Source of the DNA: Verrucomicrobiales bacterium
GTDB taxonomy: Bacteria; Verrucomicrobiota; Verrucomicrobiia; Verrucomicrobiales; V1-33
Length of the DNA stretch: 64,000 bases
NCBI GenBank assembly: GCA_028293125.1
Contig: JAQGPJ010000049.1
Span: 1 to 64,000, forward strand
Direction: 5' to 3'
The notes under the pieces were generated by a model that ran no database searches, was not told where the DNA came from, and worked only from the letters and a program-made list of their open reading frames with translations. This document shows, piece by piece, positions 1 to 7,700 of the stretch; the first letter of the stretch is position 1; each line of letters starts with the position of its first letter. A program made the position numbers and the translations under genes.

Positions 1-129
1 CATCGGGATGCCAATGCCTTCACCCTGGCAAATGACGAAATCAGAGTGGCGGCCGGCACAATGGCCTGTCACGCGGCCGGCCTTGGCGGAGCCGCAGGAA
101 AAACTGTTTTGCCGTAACCGGCGGTGCAT
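1..129 (-). CDS. Partial unknown protein running off the left edge
   Basis: The minus strand opens with ATG at 129, preceded by a purine-rich AGGGGG stretch six bases upstream that could act as ribosome binding site. The 43 visible residues (MHRRLRQNSFSCGSAKAG and onward) contain three cysteines and two histidines, and the frame is still open at base 1. I do not recognise a family. It would be the next gene in the leftward mobile-element cluster, after the small DNA-binding protein. Support is only an open frame plus a plausible ribosome binding site, so a chance frame cannot be excluded. Confidence 0.35.
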   Translation of the reverse strand, partial: MHRRLRQNSFSCGSAKAGRVTGHCAGRHSDFVICQGEGIGIPM

Positions 130-417
130 TTTCGCCCCCTGCTGCCCGCTGCTCCACCTGCCCGTGCTCTTTCCCGCTTTATCGGATCTCAGTCTGCTGG
201 AAGGTTGGGGAGCGCGCACTCTGATCCGTGGTGTCTCCGCGGCATCGACAAGCCATAACGCGGAGGCGGCCATGACTGGAGCCGGCAGCATAGGGACGGA
301 AAGTCTTGAAGCCGCCTGTGATATTAGCCTTTCATGCTCCCCCGGTTGGTTCTCCGGCACCATAGGTGCAGCCCGGTTCCGGGCAGCGGTCTGATTGGAC
401 GCTGTCCGGAGGCGGGT

Positions 418-726
418 TCAGACGCGCGGCGGGCGTCCCGGCGCAGCGCTTGGCCGGCCAACGGATACCAGCCACTTCCGGGCCGTGGGGGCTGATACCT
501 TATAGGCTCTGGCCACCGCCGCCAGGGAGTCCGTGGGTTGCAGGCCTTCCGGCACAGGCCGCCTCCTCGCGTTCAGGGACGGCCCCCTGGCAAGCTTTTT
601 GTAGGCGTTGCAGGCGGCCATGCGGCTTACTCCCATCAGCCGGCCCACATGGGCGCACCCTTTTGCCCAGTCCTCCGCGCTGATGGTTTTCCAAGGGATG
701 TTTTTCGGGCCGGGGGTTTTCTTCAT
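418..726 (-). CDS. Small helix-turn-helix-like protein of the mobile element
   Basis: A 102-aa basic protein. Start chosen at ATG 726 because AAGGA lies seven bases upstream; an ATG five codons earlier (741) is the alternative. Two segments look like helix-turn-helix units: around residues 25-45 (GRLMGVSRMAACNAYKKLA) and around residues 65-90 (AVARAYKVSAPTARKWL), the second resembling the wing-less HTH of Fis/terminase-type DNA-binding proteins. The Pro/Arg-rich tail fits nucleic-acid binding. It follows the PEP-CTERM gene on the same strand. Role as a regulator or as a packaging-type DNA-binding protein is inference; no family is assigned with certainty. Confidence 0.55.
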   Translation of the reverse strand: MKKTPGPKNIPWKTISAEDWAKGCAHVGRLMGVSRMAACNAYKKLARGPSLNARRRPVPEGLQPTDSLAAVARAYKVSAPTARKWLVSVGRPSAAPGRPPRV

Positions 727-957
727 TTTGCATTCCTTCAACTGGAGCGCCGGCGGGGCGGATTCCTTTTTCTTCCGCTTTTACCTGGCACCGGTAAACG
801 CCCTACATGGCCTGCGGGATGTCCCGCGTTTTTCTCAGCTGGATTGCTGGCAGCCGGCAAGAAAATGAGTTTCACCATCCCGCCGGTGGGTATGCCGGCA
901 ATAGATGGCAAAGCCGGCTTCGGACGGCGGTCAGCGCCGATCCCGCCCGGAGCCGCT

Positions 958-1572
958 TTACCGCACGCGCTTCCGGTTGAAAAAGCACAGCAGAACGGTC
1001 CCTGCGCAATACCCCCAGGTGACCGGCTCGGGCACAGGCGCAAACCGCAGATTGTCGATGGAGTAATCCTGATCGGAGAAATTGGTGGCCAGAGAAAAAG
1101 AGGAGACAGGCTTGTCAAACACCAGCCCGAAAAAGCGCGGAGTGCCCAGCGGTGAGTTTGGAGCCGTGCTCACCGGGTCGAATCCATCACCCGTAACCCA
1201 GATGGAGCCCACATGATCGGCACCCACATAATCAAACCCAAAACCCCAGACGGGCTGCGGGAATGAAAACATGAGCTTGGTGGATGTGTCCTCAAAATCC
1301 GTGTTGATGTAGGGGGTGGGAAAGTCACCCCCCAGTGCGCCCACGGCGGCGAGTCCCCCCGTTCCCACTCCGAGAATAGAAACGCCCGTGGCCAGTTTGA
1401 ATTGATCCCCCTGAACCACCGAAAATGGCTGGAAACTGTCAAAGGATTCAAATACCCGCTTTGTTGTCGGGAGGGCGCTTTCCCAGCCGGCAATATCCGT
1501 GACCACCACAGCCGCATGCAGCGGCAGGCTCAGGGAGATGGACAGCAGGATGGTTCCAAGCGGTGATTTCAT
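958..1572 (-). CDS. PEP-CTERM sorting domain protein
   Basis: A 204-aa exported protein. From ATG 1572 it starts with a signal peptide (MKSPLGTILLSISLSLPLHA) and ends with the tripartite PEP-CTERM signal: the motif VPEP, a hydrophobic stretch, then a basic tail NRKRVR. In the known family this tail is recognised by exosortase (EpsH/XrtA) for cell-surface anchoring in exopolysaccharide-producing Gram-negative bacteria. The mature part is beta-rich with phrases such as FSFPQPVWGFGFDYVG, common in PEP-CTERM proteins of Verrucomicrobiota and Planctomycetota. An upstream start (1620) is possible but would bury the signal peptide. It sits just downstream of the giant polyvalent gene, so it may be cargo of the element. 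Confidence 0.82.
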   Translation of the reverse strand: MKSPLGTILLSISLSLPLHAAVVVTDIAGWESALPTTKRVFESFDSFQPFSVVQGDQFKLATGVSILGVGTGGLAAVGALGGDFPTPYINTDFEDTSTKLMFSFPQPVWGFGFDYVGADHVGSIWVTGDGFDPVSTAPNSPLGTPRFFGLVFDKPVSSFSLATNFSDQDYSIDNLRFAPVPEPVTWGYCAGTVLLCFFNRKRVR

Positions 1573-1779
1573 ACAGGGATGGATGGAGGAATGATACGCA
1601 CTCACTATTCCGCCCGGCATTATGAAGGCAATGCGGCAAAATGAGGATTCATCACCGCATAATATTTCCAGCTACTTCTCCAACGCAGCGTCACAACGCT
1701 GCACCCTTCGCGCCGGAGGTGCGGGCCCGTCCTGCCCCGGTTATTCCCCTTCGGGTGTGCGCTGTCCCACTTCGCCGCA

Positions 1780-4700
1780 TCACGAATTCTCCCCCACAAT
1801 CCTCCGTGCTTTCTCCACTTCCCGCTTCCGGTCGCTCTCCTTCTTTTGCCGCTCCTGCTCCCCGTGCTCCCGGAGCTGCGCGGGAGTCATAGCCGCCAGC
1901 TTCTTTTTCTCCTCCTCCGCTTTTTTGGCCTTGGTGATTTTGGCCGCCTCCTTCACCACTTTGATATCGGTCTCCTCCTGATCATCATGGAGATTGTCTG
2001 CGGTCCGCATGGCGTCATCCACGATTCCGGCGGCGACCGCCGTGAATGAATCCAGTCCCTGCAGGACGCCGGCAATCTTTTTGCCATACCATTCAACCTT
2101 CTCGCGCTCTCCATCGGGAATCCCCTCAATGATATCCTTTCCGGCCTCATAGGCATTGGCAAACCGGGACAAAGGCCCGCTGTCCCCCTTGAATCCGTCC
2201 ACCAGATCCCGGAGCAGCGGGATGCCCGACAGCGGGCCGGTGGCGGCGGCCATCAGGAAATCCATGGGATTCCAATGGTCGGGGTCGAGGAAACCGAGCC
2301 AGCCCCGCTTTTCATCCCAGGCGTCATCATCGTCCTTCCGGTCGCGCATGGCGGCGGTGATGGCTTGGATCATCGGCCCCACGATCAGATGGGAAATCAC
2401 CAGCACCCGCAGGTCATTGGCATCGGCCTTTCCCGTGAAGGTGTTCCCCCAAGCGGTGAGCCACATGCTGGATTTCTGCCGGGCCTCGCTGCCGAACATG
2501 AAGATGCCTTTGCCGAGCCCGCCCAGACTCTGTTCAAACAGGGAGCGGTCCGACACCTCCACGGGCTGCGCCGTCCGGGCCACAATGTCCGCGGTCTCAT
2601 TCATGGCCGTGGCCTCCGCCATCTCCGGCGTCATGCCCGCGGCGATGGCGTGCCGGTAATGGTAGTCGTAGGCGATGGCGGCGCTGCCGGTGGTGAAGAA
2701 CGCATCCACGAAGCCCAGCGTCTCGATCCCGACGCGCAGGAAGTCCTGACGGATCCCCGGTTTGCCGGTGAAGGCCCCGGCCAGGGCGGCGCGCACCTCC
2801 GGGGAGAAACCGCCAGCGAGGCGGCGCCTGATCATAGGGCTGTTCCACATCGCTTTCGCATTGGCCCAGAAAGCGGTCTCCACTTTGCCCAGGGTTGCGG
2901 TCTTCACGCCGGTGGCCGCCAGCAGCAGCCCCAGCCCCCGGAGATAATCCGCCGCCGGCATGCGGTAGGCTGCACCCAGCAGGGCGGTAGACTGTTTCAT
3001 AATGGTCCCCAGCTTCCAGGCCAGCGCCACGTGCGCCTGCATGGAATAGAAGAACTGCCCCAGTTTGGAATGGGCCACCTTCAGGCCGTTGCCCTCGATG
3101 GACTCCATCCACTTGTTCACCGCCCCCAGCATCTGCGGCCCGTGCCGGGCGAGGATGGCCCGCTGCACGTCCGGACTGCTAAAAACACCGCGCAGCTCGC
3201 GGGTCACCTCCGACAGAGCTTTCCAGTGCGCGGTCTGGTTCACATGTCCGAAAAAGACTTGGAACGCGTTCTCCGCCTTCGGCTCCGCAGTGTGCAGGGT
3301 CCGGTCCTTGATGAACCCGCTGCGGAAACCGCCCTCCACTATGCCGGCGCCGGAGATATCCAGCCCGGTTTCGGAAATGCCGCGGTTGTAGAACAGGCCG
3401 GGGGCATAGTTCTCAATCCGGGGCAGATCGACCCCGAACATGTTCCGGAACAGGCGGGCCAGCGGCTCATATCCATCGGCGTAATTGCGGGCCAGCCATG
3501 CCCGCAGGTATTTCGCGGCCGGAGAAAGCTGCTCCTCGATTTGAGCCTGGGCCTCCGCGCCATAGCCGGCCTTCCGCAGTGAGGCTTTGTAGGCTTCCTG
3601 AGCCCAGAGCATGGAGAGGTAAACGGCCTCGGCCTCCGTGTGGCTCACATTCTCCACAGGGCCGTGCGCCGGCTGTTTCAGGGTCAGGTATTCCCGGGTG
3701 TCCTGATACCCGGCCCCGGTCTCCTCCGCTTTCAGATTGTGCTCCAGCATGGCCTCCCGCGCCTGCATCAGCTCCCGCGCCTCCGCCCGGCTGAAGCCGA
3801 GCGCCGCTGGATCCGCAGTGCCCTCCTTCCACTGGTCAATGGTCTCCACGGGCACGCGCGCCTCCGTTTCAATTTCCGGGGAATTGACCACTTGGACCGT
3901 CCGCTTTTTGCCCATGTCCCAGGCAGCTTTCCGGGCCGAGCGCCCCCGCTTGCCGGTGGCGGTCTCCAAAGCCCGCATCCATTCATGGCCAACCCGCAGG
4001 ACCTCATCCGCTTTCTGGGCCATGCCCTCGCGCACCTTCCCGGACCAGCGCACGGTCAGCACATGGTTGCGCCCCAGCAGGGTTTCCAGCACCTCCGTGA
4101 AGCTCTTGAGGGAGATGGGCCCCATCTTCAGCATGCCTGTGAGGGTGTCGGCATAGTCCTTCGCATCCAGAATGCGCTGACGGCTGATGCCGGCGGCGGC
4201 CAGGGTTCCGACCGCCATGTCCTGAAAGCCCTTCACCTCCGCCAGCCGGGCCTCCTCCAGCATGCGCCAGCGGTTGCGCCCCTCCACATACACCTGCTCC
4301 AGCAGATCCAGAGCCCGGATCACATGCGCGGCATCGTGGTTTTGTGGTTTCCCCAGCGCTCCGAACATGTCGAGAATCTGATGCCGCTCGAAAAGGGCGG
4401 CGGCCCCGTCATCGTCAGGCGGAATCAGGATGCCATGCTCATCCACACGGCCCAGCAGCTCCGCATCCAGTTTGACATTCTCCTCGCGCACCTGATCCGG
4501 AGTGAGGGCCATCACGCGTTCCGCCTCCTTGAAGAACCGGTGGGCCTCGGCACCGATTTTGCCCACCGGCTTTTTCCCGGCCTCCCGCTTCGGTTTGGCG
4601 CGCTCCATCAGAGCCTCCACACGCTCCATCGCATCCTGCTTGAGGAAGTCCTCCAGATGCTCGTCAGCCATCCGCAGGCGGTTCTCCAGCTCCTTGGCCA

Positions 4701-7700
4701 TGGCCTGCTGGGTGCTCAGCGATGCGATGGACGTCCACCCACCGACTTTGCTCCGGATCTCCGGCGGCAGAGCGGAAATGATGGCGTCCAGTGTCCGCAT
4801 ATGACGCAGCATCACAGCCCGCGCGTCCCAGTCCTGCGACTGGACGGCGTCCTGATCCGCTTTCCAGGCGGCGGCCTCCGCTTTCGCCGACGCTTTGGCC
4901 TGCTTCTGGGCGGCTTTGATATTGGCCATGGCGGCCTGCATGGCATCGCGGTTTTTCGCCTGCGTCTGCAGCTCCCGCCGCATGGCGTCCCACAGGGCAT
5001 CCGGCGAGGCATCACCGATTTCCCCCGCATCGAAAGCCTCCTGCGCCGCCAGGTCCGCCGATAGAGTTCCGCCGAAGCACATCGGTGGCAGGCCGGCGGC
5101 CCCGTCATATTCCCCGCCTGGACTGAATTCCGCATTCCCGGCAAACTGCATGGCGGCGGAACGGGACTGGATCCGGCCCGCCGCGCCAAAACGGCCGGCA
5201 CTGAACCGCTGGGCCAGCGGCCCGGCAAAGGCACTGGTGTCCTCCGCCGTCATGCCCAGCGCCGCCTGGGCGGAAGCCGTCAGAGTGCTCCAGATGCTTT
5301 CCTCCGCCTCCGCATAGGCCGAGGCCTCCCGGAATGCCTGCTCTTTGTCCAAGGAACGCTTGCTCCGTTGCTCCGCCACCGGCCTGCCTTCGCCGTTCCA
5401 CCTCTGCCGGCCCTCAGTCCAGCTGCGGCGAAGGGAATCCATGGCGGCCTTCATCTGATCAAAGACCCGGCGGCGGGCATCCGGATCACGCATCCGGCGC
5501 TCCATGCTCCGCGCCAGCTGGTCGAGGGTGTCCACCGGAGTCAGACGGAAGGAGGCGGCCTGCTCCTGCTCCGCGCCCTCCGCTTCTGCCCGGGCACGGG
5601 AATTGTCGGAAATGCGCTCCCCATTGCGCTCCGTGATTTTGATATCCGCCTCGCTGAACACGACGAAATTGCGTGTCACCTCTCCGCGCAGCGCATCCAC
5701 CGCCGCCACCAGCTCCGGGGACGGGTCCCAGTTCCTGACATTCTCCGAAAGCGCGGCACTGATGGCCTGGGCGGGATAATCGAACCCCAGCCAGTCATTG
5801 GCCTCCAGCTCCTTCAGAAACGCGGTCTGGCCGGCATCAAAGGCTCCGGTCTCCGCCTCCTCCATCACGGAATCAAAGTCGGCATTCTCCGGCAGGACCT
5901 CAAGGAAGCTGGCCTTGATCTCCTTCAGGGTTTTCCCGCGGCTGACCCCGTCCAGGTATTTGATGCCCCGGATCCCGTGGGCCAGCAGGAACTCGGAAAC
6001 GGCCTGTGGGGAGCCAATGGTGCGGAAATCGAACATCAAGCCCTGACCGTCAGCGCTATCAGCGGCATCCTCCGGATATCCTGCGGCCACAGAGGCCCGC
6101 CCCAGCGCCTCCCGGACTGCCGGACTGTTTTCCCCACCGTCCCAGTCCAGAAACTCGGATTCATCCGGGATGATTTCGACCGTGTAGAGGTTGCCTGTGG
6201 CCTTCTCAACCACATGGGCGAAGTCACCGTTTTGAATCAGCTCCGCCTGCCTGCGGTATGACGCAGCCTGATCCCTGGCCCACTGCGCGGAGGCCGGGCG
6301 GGATTCGTAATCGGCAATCCGGCCCTCCAAATACGCGATAGCCTCCGCCGGCGTGCCGTGCTCCGTGACAAACGATCCGGCCAGGTGGCGCTCATTGTTG
6401 GCGTCATATGGCGCGCCGTCCGCCGTCATCTCCAGATCGGAGAGAGCCTCCTGATACCATTCCGCCGTCCGCCGGGACTGGGCAAAGTAAATGCCCCAGC
6501 CGAATGACTGCCGCCCCTCACCGGTGCCAATGTTCCGGGTGGAAAACCGGTCCACCTGATGGGGCGTGCCGTGGTAAGCCGTGATGGCGAAGGTGGCCGG
6601 ACCCACCACGGCGGCATTCCCGTAGCTCCGCACCGGCGCGTCCTTTTCGACAGGCTGCGCCCGGGAGGACAGGGAAAAGGATATCCCGCCATCACCGGCC
6701 GGGGTTTTGTGCTCATTCTTGACGCCGGAGAGAAAGCGGGCCAGATTGTCACCAAGGCTGCCGGTGTCGGCCTGCGGATCCTCCGGGGTCGCAGGAGAGT
6801 TACCATCGGCGGCCTTATTCACTTCCAAGGCCTCCAGACTGTAGGCCATGTCCGCATCCGGCCCGGACAGCATCCGCTTCACCGTCAGCAGGACATTGCG
6901 GACTTTGCTGTCATCGAACGGCATCCAGGCATACCGGCGGTGAATCTCCGCCGCGCCGCGCTCGTAGTCGCGGGGCGTTTCCACGGAGGCCAGCACGGAG
7001 TTTTGCAGAAGCTCCGGCAGACGCGCCGCCGCCTCGAAATGGAGAGCGGGGGATTCACCGGCCCTCACATAGCCTGCATGGTTCAGAGCCTGCCGGGTGA
7101 TGGCAATTTCGCCTTCCGGCACAGAAACAGTCTGACGCCATGAGCTGCGGTTTTCGCTGATCCAGTTTTTCCAGACGCTCCTCCATTCCCGCGGAGTCCG
7201 GGCGGTTTCACCGGCCAGCGGATTGGGCTGCTGTGGCAGAACCTCCGGCGCGGCGGTGATGGATCTGATGCCGGCTCCCATGGGGCGGAGACTGAAAGCG
7301 ATGCCGTCATCCTCCTGCTCCGCTGTCGGCGGGGTGTAGGTGGTGCCCTCGTCGAAAATACGCCCCGCCTCCTCAACCACTTCCGCAGCGTGCCGCATAT
7401 CCGGGCCGATGCCGATGGAACGGTTAAGAAACTCATCAATGTCCAGCTTCCCGCCGGCTCCGCGACGGGCGGCATTGAGCCTCCGGGCTTTGTCCACCAC
7501 GACCGTCAGCCACTGCACATGGGCTTTCAGCCGCTCCACCAGTTCGGCCGCCAAACGGCTCGTGCGGACAGCCTCCTTCAACCGCGCCCACTGTCCCCGC
7601 GCATCCTTCCGGTTCCGCCGGGCAACACCGGCAATGCCGGATTCCGGCGTTTTCCCGGCGCGGCCTTTGGCGGTGGCATGGACCTGCGCCAGATCGGAAT

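Noticed and set aside
8-394. 128-codon plus-strand frame at the left edge
   Set aside because: No domain, Cys/Pro/Leu-rich composition, no ribosome binding site, and it overlaps the better supported minus-strand start at 129.
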